This document shows, one piece after another, positions 24,099-30,856 of a DNA stretch of 38,856 nt. The number at the start of each line of letters is the position of its first letter. Position 1 is the stretch's first letter. The notes below the pieces were generated by a model that was not told where the DNA came from, did no database searches, and saw only the letters and a list, made by a program, of their open reading frames with translations. The stretch spans positions 1-38,856 of the forward strand of contig CALFUV010000014.1 of NCBI GenBank assembly GCA_937929825.1, in the 5' to 3' direction. A program made the translations under genes and the position numbers. This stretch comes from an uncultured Patescibacteria group bacterium (GTDB lineage: Bacteria; Patescibacteriota; Patescibacteriia; Veblenbacterales; UBA10138).

Positions 24099-24209
24099 AT
24101 AAAATAAAAAAAGAACCTTACCCGTCGGAGTTTAGTCCGAGCAGGCTTCTGGGGGTTACCTTGTTTGACAAGTGTCCCAGAAGACAAATTAGAAAACTGC
24201 TTTTTAGGC
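24099..24209 (-). promoter_or_regulatory. Structured 5' leader of rpsA
   Basis: On the minus strand, CTTCTGGG and CCCAGAAG (24183-24176 with 24153-24146) form an 8-bp stem over a 22-nt loop that contains TTGT/ACAA pairing potential, and TCGGA/TCCGA (24140-24136 with 24129-24125) form a second hairpin. An A/U-rich stretch follows to the ATG. No family is recognised. S1 is known to repress its own mRNA in E. coli, so a regulator-binding leader is plausible. Confidence 0.5.
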
Positions 24210-24215
24210 ACAAGT

Positions 24216-24244
24216 ATCTTAGCCTAAAACAGTTTTTTTAGCAA
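24216..24244 (-). promoter_or_regulatory. Promoter for rpsA
   Basis: On the minus strand TTGCTA (24244-24239), 17 bp, TAAGAT (24221-24216); start predicted near 24209. Confidence 0.6.
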
Positions 24245-24284
24245 GCCCGGATTGAATTGAGGTTTATTTGATTCAGGAAGATCC

Positions 24285-24314
24285 TTGCCAGCAAGGTGTT
24301 TTTAGTGCTAAAAT
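24285..24314 (+). promoter_or_regulatory. Promoter for the MBL-fold gene (near-leaderless)
   Basis: TTGCCA (24285-24290), 18 bp, extended TGC-TAAAAT (24306-24314). Transcription would start near 24321, about 5 nt before the ATG at 24326, too short for a Shine-Dalgarno. Confidence 0.55.
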
Positions 24315-24325
24315 TAGGCCAGATT

Positions 24326-24979
24326 ATGTTAATTCAATGGTTTGGTCAGGCTTGTTTTAAAATTCAGACTAAACCCGGACCTAATGGTGAGGTAACGGTT
24401 GTTTTTGATCCTTTTGAGGTTAGTAAAGTTGGTTTGGCTCTGCCCAAAATGATGGCAGATGTGGTAGCCATCACACATGATCACTTTGATCATAATAATA
24501 TAGATATAATCAGCGGTGAACCAGTGGTTATTAATGGTCCGGGAGAGTACGAGATTAAGCAAATCTTTTTTTATGGTTTTGCCGGTTGGCATGATGATAA
24601 ACAGGGTGCTGAACGTGGGCCTAATACTATTTATTTACTAGAAAGCGAAGGAATATCAGTGGCTCACTTGGGAGATATTGGTCAATCTGAATTAACTAGT
24701 GATCAATTGGAATATTTAGAAGGAGTGGATATACTTCTTATTCCAGTGGGCGGCAAATATACTGTGGCTGCTAAACAAGCTATAGATTTGGTTAATCAAA
24801 TAGAGCCACGCATTGTTATCCCAATGCATTATAGATTGCCTGGTTTAAAAATTGATTTAGATAGTGCTGAAAAATTTATAAAAGAATTAGGGTTAACTCC
24901 TCAGGTAGAACAAAAGTTTAAAATAACCAAAAAGGATTTGCCACAAGATGAAACCAAGTTGGTGGTTCTTAAACCCTAA
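24326..24979 (+). CDS. MBL-fold metallohydrolase (UlaG-like)
   Basis: Metallo-beta-lactamase-fold hydrolase of the COG2220/UlaG type, 217 aa. The metal site is intact: THDHFDHNN (HxHxDH), a downstream ligand in LGDIGQSE, and a final His in VIPMHYRLPG. WFGQACFKIQT at the N-terminus is the usual UlaG-like strand. The substrate is unknown; the fold covers phosphodiesterases and lactonases. The ATG at 24326 is preferred over an in-frame upstream ATG at 24296, which lies inside the predicted promoter. A small membrane protein gene and gyrA follow closely, so the three genes are probably one unit. Confidence 0.88.
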   Translation: MLIQWFGQACFKIQTKPGPNGEVTVVFDPFEVSKVGLALPKMMADVVAITHDHFDHNNIDIISGEPVVINGPGEYEIKQIFFYGFAGWHDDKQGAERGPNTIYLLESEGISVAHLGDIGQSELTSDQLEYLEGVDILLIPVGGKYTVAAKQAIDLVNQIEPRIVIPMHYRLPGLKIDLDSAEKFIKELGLTPQVEQKFKITKKDLPQDETKLVVLKP

Positions 24980-24987
24980 ACACGGTT

Positions 24988-25209
24988 ATGCTAGTCAAAA
25001 GTCGGCATTCTTCTCATCACCTCACCATGCCGCCAAAACATCATCTGGGTTTATTTATAATTTGTTTAATACTTACCATAATCTTTACAGTTTTTACTAT
25101 TTGGTTCAATCTAAAAAAAGAAACAACTTCTGAACAGGGATTATTTGAATATATTCAGGAAAAATTTGAAGAAGGTTTATCTGAAAAAAATCCTCTAATA
25201 AATTTATAA
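24988..25209 (+). CDS. Small single-pass membrane protein
   Basis: A 73-aa protein with one hydrophobic helix ([20 protein letters not shown], about 20-39), a His/Lys-rich N-terminus and an acidic C-terminal tail ([20 protein letters not shown]). The start is 8 bp after the MBL-fold gene; an in-frame ATG at 25027 would leave a 60-aa protein. The stop is 2 bp before the gyrA ATG. No family is recognised. Confidence 0.65.
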   Translation: MLVKSRHSSHHLTMPPKHHLGLFIICLILTIIFTVFTIWFNLKKETTSEQGLFEYIQEKFEEGLSEKNPLINL

Positions 25210-25211
25210 TT

Positions 25212-27689
25212 ATGACAGCTGAAAAAAAACAAGTAGACAGTCAATCCACGACACCAATAAACAGACTTGTACCTCGTCCTATAGTTGAGGAGATGCAGGA
25301 ATCATATTTGGATTACGCCATGAGTGTAATTGTGGCCCGTGCCTTGCCTGATGTACGTGATGGTCTTAAACCAGTGCATAGGCGTATTCTTTACGCCATG
25401 TGGGATATAGGCTTAAAACCACAAGCTAAATTCAGAAAGTCAGCCACTGTGGTTGGAGAAGTTTTGGGTAAATATCATCCTCATGGTGATGCGGCAGTTT
25501 ATGATTCGTTAGTTCGTTTGGCGCAACCCTTTTCCATGCGACAAGTGTTAGTTACTGGCCAAGGTAATTTTGGTTCAATAGATGGAGATAGCGCGGCGGC
25601 TATGCGTTATACCGAAGCCAAGTTGGCACCTATAGCCGAGGAGTTGTTAAGTGATATAGATAAAGAAACAGTTAATTTTATTCCTAATTATGATGGTTCT
25701 ACAAAAGAGCCAGCTGTTTTACCGGCTAAATTACCAAATTTGCTTTTAAACGGCACCATGGGCATAGCGGTTGGTATGGCCACATCTATTCCACCACATA
25801 ATTTAGGAGAAGTAGTTGATGCCACGGTGTATTTAATAGATAATCCCGAAGCTAGTATAGACGAGCTTATGAAATTTGTGCAGGGGCCAGATTTTCCGAC
25901 TGGCGGAGCTATTTTTAATAAAGCCGATATTAAACAATCATATGCTACAGGTAAGGGGTCTATAGTAATGCGCGCTACAACGGAAATTGTGGAAGGTAAA
26001 AACGGTTTTCAAATTGTAGCTACCGAGCTACCTTATCAAGTAAATAAAGCTGAGCTGTTAATACACATAGCTGAATTAGTAAAGGATAAAAAGATAGAAG
26101 GTATTAAAGATTTACGGGATGAATCTGATAAAGACGGAGTTCGTGTGGTGGTGGAGCTTAAAAAAGATGCTTATCCACGTAAAATCCTGAATCAGCTTTA
26201 TAAGATGACCAACTTCCAAACCAGTTTTCATGTTAATTGTTTGGCTTTAGTAGACGGTTTACAGCCGCGTGTTCTTACTCTTAAAAATGTTCTGGAATAT
26301 TATTTAAAGCATCGACAAGAGGTAGTAAGGCGTAGAGCTGAATATGATTTGAATAAAGCTCGTGATCGGGCCCATATTTTACAAGGTTTGGTAATGGCTT
26401 TGGAAGATATTGATCGCGTTATCAACACTATTAAAAAATCCAAAGATAAGGAAGATGCCCGAGTGAATTTAATAGCTAAGTTTAAATTTTCCGAACGCCA
26501 AGCAGAGGCTATTTTGGAAATGAGATTATCCCAGCTTGCTAATTTGGAAAGATTGCGTGTAGAAGAAGAATTGAAAGAAAAGAAAAAGTTGATTAAGGAA
26601 TTGGAGGAATTGTTGTCCCACCCCAAGAAGATTTTAGAAGTTATTAAGCAAGAGCTTATTGATTTGAAAGCCAAATATGCTGATAGACGTCGGACTAAAG
26701 TATTTGCTGGAGCAGTTGATAAATTTACTCAGGAAGATCTTATTCCTAATGAAGCTACGGTGATAATTATTACTCGTGATGGTTATATTAAACGTCTTCC
26801 TCCTGATACTTTTAAAGCCCAAGGACGTGGTGGCAAGGGGGTTATTGGATTAACAGCTAAAGAAGAGGATGCAGTAGAACATCTTTTTTCTACTACTACA
26901 CACGCTGATTTGCTTTTCTTTACCACTCGTGGGCGTGTATTTGAACTTAAAGCTTATGATGTTCCACAGTCTTCGCGTACAGCTAAAGGACAAGCAGTAG
27001 TTAATTTTTTGCAACTGGCACCAGAAGAAAAAGTTTCCGAAGTTCTATCACTTACCGACTGGGAAGGCTATAAGTTCCTTATCATGGTTACTAAACATGG
27101 CATCATTAAAAAAGTTACTATAAATGCTTTTGCTAATGTTCGTCGTTCCGGTTTAATAGCTATTAAATTAAAACCTTCCGATCAGTTATTATGGGTAAAG
27201 CCTTCTACCGGAGACGACGAAGTGATGCTGGTAACATCGCGTGGACAAAGTATACGCTTTAAAGAAAAAGCCGTGAGGCCAATGGGACGTTCCGCTGCCG
27301 GGGTTAGAGGCATGAAATTGAAGGGAGGTGATGAGATCACCGGCATGGATTTGATTACTGAAGGCAAACCCAGTCCAGATGAACAATTATTGGTTATAAT
27401 GACCAATGGTTATGGCAAACGTACTAAATTAAAGGAATATAAAGTGCAAAATCGTGGCGGTAGCGGCGTTCGTACGGCGCACGTGACTTCTAAAACCGGG
27501 CAAGTTATTTCTGCGTTTGTGGTGAACGCGCGACGAGAAAAAGAAGATTTAATTGTGATGAGTGAAAAAGGACAGGTTATCCGATTGCCCCTAAAAGACG
27601 TTTCCGTTCTTGGGCGTGACACTCAAGGAGTGCGTATCATGCGTTTTAAAGAAACTGGTGATCAAGTAGCTTCAGTTACTTTTGTTTAG
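25212..27689 (+). CDS. gyrA: DNA gyrase subunit A
   Basis: Breakage-rejoining subunit of DNA gyrase, a type II topoisomerase that introduces negative supercoils. The 825-aa protein has the N-terminal [31 protein letters not shown] (quinolone-resistance region), and the active-site Tyr133 in [11 protein letters not shown]. The C-terminal pinwheel has the GyrA box QGRGGKG, which marks gyrase rather than topoisomerase IV ParC. Six repeated blades of the type RGQSIRF and NGYGKRT are present. gyrB is not in the window. Confidence 0.95.
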   Translation: MTAEKKQVDSQSTTPINRLVPRPIVEEMQESYLDYAMSVIVARALPDVRDGLKPVHRRILYAMWDIGLKPQAKFRKSATVVGEVLGKYHPHGDAAVYDSLVRLAQPFSMRQVLVTGQGNFGSIDGDSAAAMRYTEAKLAPIAEELLSDIDKETVNFIPNYDGSTKEPAVLPAKLPNLLLNGTMGIAVGMATSIPPHNLGEVVDATVYLIDNPEASIDELMKFVQGPDFPTGGAIFNKADIKQSYATGKGSIVMRATTEIVEGKNGFQIVATELPYQVNKAELLIHIAELVKDKKIEGIKDLRDESDKDGVRVVVELKKDAYPRKILNQLYKMTNFQTSFHVNCLALVDGLQPRVLTLKNVLEYYLKHRQEVVRRRAEYDLNKARDRAHILQGLVMALEDIDRVINTIKKSKDKEDARVNLIAKFKFSERQAEAILEMRLSQLANLERLRVEEELKEKKKLIKELEELLSHPKKILEVIKQELIDLKAKYADRRRTKVFAGAVDKFTQEDLIPNEATVIIITRDGYIKRLPPDTFKAQGRGGKGVIGLTAKEEDAVEHLFSTTTHADLLFFTTRGRVFELKAYDVPQSSRTAKGQAVVNFLQLAPEEKVSEVLSLTDWEGYKFLIMVTKHGIIKKVTINAFANVRRSGLIAIKLKPSDQLLWVKPSTGDDEVMLVTSRGQSIRFKEKAVRPMGRSAAGVRGMKLKGGDEITGMDLITEGKPSPDEQLLVIMTNGYGKRTKLKEYKVQNRGGSGVRTAHVTSKTGQVISAFVVNARREKEDLIVMSEKGQVIRLPLKDVSVLGRDTQGVRIMRFKETGDQVASVTFV

Positions 27690-27727
27690 TAATTTTTCTA
27701 ATTAGGTTAGTATAGTTAGTATCTATC

Positions 27728-27763
27728 AGTCGTATTTTTGTCCACCTGGATAAAAATACGACT
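27728..27763. repeat. Hairpin palindrome at the 3' side of the PaaX/Cas2-like gene
   Basis: AGTCGTATTTTT and AAAAATACGACT (12 bp), then one G-T pair, then TCCA/TGGA over a 2-nt loop: 17 pairs in total. It lies between gyrA and the convergent PaaX-like gene, whose stop is 3 bp away. It matches the design of 28364-28403: 12-bp outer stem, a G-T pair at the same position, and a GTCCACCT core. No T-run follows on the plus strand, so it is a poor gyrA terminator. Confidence 0.88.
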
Positions 27764-27766
27764 ATA

Positions 27767-28327
27767 CTAATGTGAGTAAAATTTTGGCGGATTAAGAAAA
27801 TTTTTAGACTGAAATACATTAACCCAATAATGCAATTTTGTTTGCTTGATATAGTTGGCTATAAGCTTATAAGTGTCGACGCGACTCGCCCAAACGCTCT
27901 GTTGTAGTTTAATAAAACCGCCTTGTCGCAAAAGCCAGCGGAATTTTCGCCGTGCCTGATTTTGTGAGCGTGGAATATCAAATATTACAACTGTAACAAG
28001 ACCGTCAGTTCTGGTTATTGCCTGTTTAAGTTTAGTGGTTAATACAGTTTGCGTGCCTTTGGCTGTGAGAGTAATCATTAGCCGTCGACCAATTTTTTCT
28101 GCCCGCAGATAGTTTTGTTCTTTTAGGCGTTTTAAAGTAAGCTTGGTAAAATATTCGTTTTCTAATTTTTTATTTTCCATAATTAACTCACGACCTCCCA
28201 GGATAAAAGATCGCTGATGTGAACGTATAGTATTAAGGAAAGTATAAAAATCAATAGTAGTTTTGCCGGTTTGGGCGAGTAGAGATAGTAGTACCTTAGT
28301 GGCAGGTTTTCGCTTTTTTAATTGCAT
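27767..28327 (-). CDS. PaaX-like regulator with Cas2-like domain
   Basis: A 186-aa protein with an N-terminal winged-helix part (KVLLSLLAQTGKTTIDFYTFL, and FTKLTLKRLKEQNYLRAEKIGRRLMITLTAKG) and a Cas2-like ferredoxin domain (about 108-175: GLVTVVIFDIPRSQNQARRKFRWLLRQGGFIKLQQSVWASR). This matches the PaaX middle domain, which is Cas2-like; such CPR genes are often labelled Cas2 although no CRISPR array is present here. The ATG at 28327 is preferred over GTG at 28354 because the promoter TAGACA-N18-TATAGT (28382-28353) starts transcription near 28346. That promoter lies inside the palindrome at 28364-28403, so self-repression is likely. Confidence 0.78.
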   Translation of the reverse strand: MQLKKRKPATKVLLSLLAQTGKTTIDFYTFLNTIRSHQRSFILGGRELIMENKKLENEYFTKLTLKRLKEQNYLRAEKIGRRLMITLTAKGTQTVLTTKLKQAITRTDGLVTVVIFDIPRSQNQARRKFRWLLRQGGFIKLQQSVWASRVDTYKLIANYIKQTKLHYWVNVFQSKNFLNPPKFYSH

Positions 28328-28352
28328 AATAATTAGTTGTGTTAGTATTTCC

Positions 28353-28382
28353 ACTATAGCAATATAGTCATTTTTGTGTCTA
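28353..28382 (-). promoter_or_regulatory. Promoter of the PaaX/Cas2-like gene, overlapped by palindrome
   Basis: Minus strand TAGACA (28382-28377), 18 bp, TATAGT (28358-28353). The -35 box falls inside the centre of the palindrome and most of the spacer in its arm, the classical position of a repressor operator. Confidence 0.5.
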
Positions 28383-28403
28383 GGTGGACATAAAAATGAC
28401 TAT
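28364..28403. repeat. Hairpin palindrome at the 5' side of the PaaX/Cas2-like gene
   Basis: ATAGTCATTTTT and AAAAATGACTAT (12 bp), one G-T pair, then TGTC/GACA over a TAGGTG loop. The centre GTCTAGGTGGAC is close to the reverse complement of the GTCCACCTGGA centre of the copy at 27728-27763. Both copies sit within 40 bp of the ends of the same gene. Confidence 0.88.
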
Positions 28404-28523
28404 TAAGATTATTTATATATTATTATAGATTTATATCTAATTAATTTAGATATAGATAAATAGATTTATATGTTTAAATAATCTAATGTTGGCAGTACTT
28501 ATGGCATTTTTTAAGAAAATAAA

Positions 28524-28549
28524 AACACTACTGGATGTCCAGTAGTGTT
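28524..28549 (-). terminator. Terminator of the small membrane ORF unit
   Basis: AACACTACTGGA and TCCAGTAGTGTT form a perfect 12-bp stem with a 2-nt loop; on the minus strand it is followed by TTTATTTTCTT. It ends the transcript that contains the ORF at 28568-28780. Confidence 0.85.
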
Positions 28550-28567
28550 AAATTTTGGCTCCATTCT

Positions 28568-28780
28568 CTATTCTCTGAATACACCAGAGCGAATTAGTAG
28601 CCAAAAATTTATTAGCCCCAATTTTCCTAGCAACAACATCATTACCGCTACTAGGTTTTTATCTTCTATCCATAGGTTGGTAGAAAGTAACAATAAGATT
28701 CCCAAGGTTAGGCAGTATAATCCACCGCCTAATAATAAAAGCCCTAAACCTGCTATTAGGATTTTTATTAGAATTTTTAT
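28568..28780 (-). CDS. Small hydrophobic membrane protein with apparent ATA start
   Basis: Seventy codons on the minus strand, with no ATG, GTG or TTG near the 5' end. A strong Shine-Dalgarno GGAGG (28790-28786) lies 5 nt before ATA (28780-28778), with an in-frame ATT two codons later. The product would be IKILIKILIAGLGLLLLGGG at the N-terminus, then LTLGILLLLSTNLWIEDKN, VAVMMLLLGKLGLINFWLLI and RSGVFRE: two or three membrane helices with charged turns. The frame is open further upstream without a normal start codon. It is preceded by a structured RNA (28885-29024) with its own promoter and followed by a terminator, so it looks like a real gene. No family is recognised. Confidence 0.6.
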   Translation of the reverse strand: MKILIKILIAGLGLLLLGGGLYCLTLGILLLLSTNLWIEDKNLVAVMMLLLGKLGLINFWLLIRSGVFRE

Positions 28781-28884
28781 TTTTTCCTCCTTCCCTATAT
28801 TTACCCTTAGGGAGCGGGTTTTTATTTTTATTTAATTTATTTAATTATAAATTATTAGTTCGATTAAAATTTGGTGTTTATTCC

Positions 28885-29024
28885 TTCCCACTAATCTGGG
28901 GTAGAGCAGTATACCTTTGCCCGCAGGCTGATATACCAAGAATTAATACCCTAGCATTTAGTTAGTATTACACCAACTCATAAAGCTATGATTAATTCCT
29001 CCTCCCCTCCCAGGTTAGTGGGAA
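28885..29024 (-). ncRNA. Structured RNA (leader or independent ncRNA), family unknown
   Basis: The ends pair over 16 positions (TTCCCACTAA... with ...TTAGTGGGAA, then CTGGG/CCCAG) and pairing extends outward to 28881/29028 with one odd pair. Inside are GAATTAAT/ATTAATTC (8 bp) enclosing CATA/TATG and AGTT/AACT hairpins, and a hairpin GTATA/TATAC enclosing GCC/GGC. A TTGACA-N17-TATGTT promoter precedes it on the minus strand, and two of three odd pairs are G-U on that strand. It lies 104 bp upstream of the small membrane ORF. It does not match 5S, SRP, tmRNA or RNase P motifs that I know; a 6S-like closing stem is possible but not shown. Confidence 0.6.
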
Positions 29025-29070
29025 AGAACTGCTTGTCGCTATTCACTTTTTAAATATCAAATAACATCTA

Positions 29071-29099
29071 AACATAGCTCATTTAGGTTATTTTGTCAA
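29071..29099 (-). promoter_or_regulatory. Promoter for the structured RNA / small membrane ORF unit
   Basis: Minus strand TTGACA (29099-29094), exactly 17 bp, TATGTT (29076-29071). Start predicted near 29064, about 40 nt before the closing stem of the structured RNA. It is divergent from the rpmF promoter at 29173. Confidence 0.8.
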
Positions 29100-29172
29100 G
29101 GCTTGAGGAACGAAAATTAGTTTGTGGCTAGGTTAATATGGTTCCATGAGGATTGGATAATAATTTTAAGGT

Positions 29173-29200
29173 TTGACAAGTTGGCTAAAACCGCTATAAT
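29173..29200 (+). promoter_or_regulatory. Promoter for rpmF
   Basis: TTGACA (29173-29178), 16 bp, TATAAT (29195-29200), full consensus. The leader holds a small hairpin TCCCA/TGGGA (29215-29228) followed by TTTT, possibly an attenuator or a protein-binding site. Confidence 0.88.
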
Positions 29201-29259
29201 CACTTAAGCTTTTGTCCCAGTTTTGGGATTTTATAATTAGGATTTAAAATATATTATAT

Positions 29260-29520
29260 ATGGGGTTACCTGGCCATAGGAGAACATCATCACACAAGCG
29301 TCGTCGCGCTTCCCATTTTGCATTGAAACCTTTAATTTTTACTGTTTGTTCGCATTGCAAACAGTCAGTATTGCCTCATAAGGTTTGTGTTAATTGTGGT
29401 TATTATCGTGGCCGTCAAGTTTTGAAATTGAAGTCAAGGTTGGTAGGCAGAGCTCGAGCCAGAGCAGCGGCGGTTGAAGCTAAGAATCAAGAAGATAAAG
29501 ATAATAAGGAACAAGAGTAA
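29260..29520 (+). CDS. rpmF: 50S ribosomal protein L32
   Basis: Zinc-ribbon protein of the large subunit. The 86-aa protein has the family N-terminus ([18 protein letters not shown], here GLPGHR in place of the usual AVPKRK) and the CxxC pair CSHC ... [10 protein letters not shown] that holds zinc. The C-terminal tail is Arg/Lys/Glu-rich and longer than in the usual 57-60-aa L32, which is common in these lineages. nusB starts 4 nt after its stop, so the two are coupled. Confidence 0.9.
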   Translation: MGLPGHRRTSSHKRRRASHFALKPLIFTVCSHCKQSVLPHKVCVNCGYYRGRQVLKLKSRLVGRARARAAAVEAKNQEDKDNKEQE

Positions 29521-29524
29521 AATC

Positions 29525-30040
29525 ATGTCTAGTCGCCATCTTGCTCGCACCGTTGCCATGCAAACACTATTTCAGTGGGATTTTAATGGCAAACAAGATG
29601 AGTTAATAGAATTGTTGAGAAAAAATATGCCAGAATTCGCTCCGGGATTAGCTGATGATGGTTTTGCCGAAAGATTAACACGCGGTTTAATAAAAAACCT
29701 ACCCGAGATAGACGCTATTATTCAGCGCTTAGCTCCGGAATGGCCAGTGGATCAAATTACAGGTATAGATAGGAATGTTTTACGTATTGGAATTTATGAA
29801 CTTAAATTCGGACGTGAAATTCCACCGAAAGTAGCTATAAATGAAGCTATAGAATTAGCCAAAGCTTTTGGTTCAGATACTTCCAGCAAATTTGTAAATG
29901 GCGTATTAGGCAGCCTTTATAAAGAAATGGAAGCCGAAGGTCAAGTACCGATTGAAGATTTTAAGCAGGTGTATAAGAAGACGGTAGATGATGATATTAA
30001 AATAGAAAACAGTAATACATTATCAAAAGAGATCTCTTAA
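29525..30040 (+). CDS. nusB: Transcription antitermination factor NusB
   Basis: All-helical RNA-binding factor that, with NusE, supports antitermination on rRNA transcripts. The 171-aa product from the ATG at 29525 begins [21 protein letters not shown], the usual start, and contains the signature [49 protein letters not shown]. An in-frame upstream ATG at 29474 lies inside rpmF and would add an atypical basic leader, so it is rejected. The C-terminal tail after about 140 is extra and acidic. Next is rnc after 92 bp. Confidence 0.93.
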   Translation: MSSRHLARTVAMQTLFQWDFNGKQDELIELLRKNMPEFAPGLADDGFAERLTRGLIKNLPEIDAIIQRLAPEWPVDQITGIDRNVLRIGIYELKFGREIPPKVAINEAIELAKAFGSDTSSKFVNGVLGSLYKEMEAEGQVPIEDFKQVYKKTVDDDIKIENSNTLSKEIS

Positions 30041-30132
30041 GAAACTTAAGAACAATAGAAAAATATTAAAATATTAAAAAATAAAAATACAAATTATAAA
30101 TTAATAGACTTATTTACTAAAATTAATTTTCT

Positions 30133-30828
30133 ATGAAAGATTTTTCTTTATTGGAGAGGCGACTGGGAGTTTCCTTTAAAGATATTGATCTTTTAAGGCA
30201 AGCCCTAGTCCACCGCTCATACTTAAATGAAAACCCTGGTTTTTCTTTGCCACACAACGAACGTCTGGAATTTTTAGGCGATGCCGTTCTGGAGCTGGTG
30301 GTAACTGAACATTTATACAAAAATTACCCCAATCCTGAGGGTGAACTAACTAATTGGCGGGCGGCTTTGGTAAACGCCATAATGCTTTCTCGGATTGCAC
30401 GCGACCTTGAGTTAGAAGATTATTTATATTTATCACGAGGCGAAGCTAAAGATGCTGGTAGTAAAGCTCGGCAATATATATTAGCCAACGCCATAGAAGC
30501 TGTTATTGGTGCTATTTATTTGGATCAGGGTATGGCTATAGCGGCTGAATTTATAAGTCGTGAGGTGTTGATAAAATTACCTGAGGTATTAAAGAATAAA
30601 ACATACCTTGATCCAAAAAGCCGTTTTCAGGAATTAGCCCAGGATAAAGTGGGAATAACGCCGCATTATTTAGTTTTAGATGAACAGGGACCGGATCACG
30701 CTAAACAATTTCGTGTTGGTCTTTATATTGGTGAAGAGTTTGTGGCAGAAGGTTTAGGTTCTTCCAAACAAGAAGCTCAAGTATCTGCAGCTGAAGCCGG
30801 TTTAAAAGTAAAAAGCGAATGGCAATAA
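30133..30828 (+). CDS. rnc: Ribonuclease III
   Basis: Double-strand-specific endoribonuclease that cuts rRNA precursors and structured mRNAs; the pre-16S stem at 36479-36501/38225-38248 is a likely substrate. The 231-aa protein has the signature NERLEFLGDAV (42-52) with catalytic Glu/Asp, a second acidic cluster in QYILANAIEAVIGAIYLDQG, and a dsRNA-binding domain at the C-terminus (DPKSRFQELAQ to SKQEAQVSAAEAGLK). smc follows after 28 bp, the rnc-smc order also found in Firmicutes. Confidence 0.95.
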   Translation: MKDFSLLERRLGVSFKDIDLLRQALVHRSYLNENPGFSLPHNERLEFLGDAVLELVVTEHLYKNYPNPEGELTNWRAALVNAIMLSRIARDLELEDYLYLSRGEAKDAGSKARQYILANAIEAVIGAIYLDQGMAIAAEFISREVLIKLPEVLKNKTYLDPKSRFQELAQDKVGITPHYLVLDEQGPDHAKQFRVGLYIGEEFVAEGLGSSKQEAQVSAAEAGLKVKSEWQ

Positions 30829-30856
30829 TTATTAATGAATCCAGTTAACAACTGCC

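Noticed and set aside
25212-27689. ParC (topoisomerase IV) instead of GyrA
   Set aside because: A GyrA box (QGRGGKG) and full C-terminal blades are present.
27728-27763. gyrA intrinsic terminator
   Set aside because: No T-run follows on the plus strand, and the hairpin matches the copy upstream of the next gene. It may still slow polymerase.
27716-28403. CRISPR locus suggested by a Cas2-like protein
   Set aside because: There is no repeat-spacer array and no cas1 in the window; the gene also has a winged-helix part as in PaaX. The flanking repeats are palindromes, not CRISPR repeats.
28545-28835. Plus-strand 96-aa ORF
   Set aside because: It overlaps the minus-strand 70-codon membrane ORF, which has a Shine-Dalgarno and a terminator. 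The plus ORF has low-complexity Ile/Phe/Pro sequence, starts inside the terminator hairpin and has no ribosome site.
28885-29024. Structured RNA as 5S rRNA, SRP RNA, tmRNA or RNase P RNA
   Set aside because: The closing stem recalls some of these, but the SRP tetraloop region, the 5S loop sequences, the tmRNA acceptor/CCA and tag, and the RNase P core are not found.
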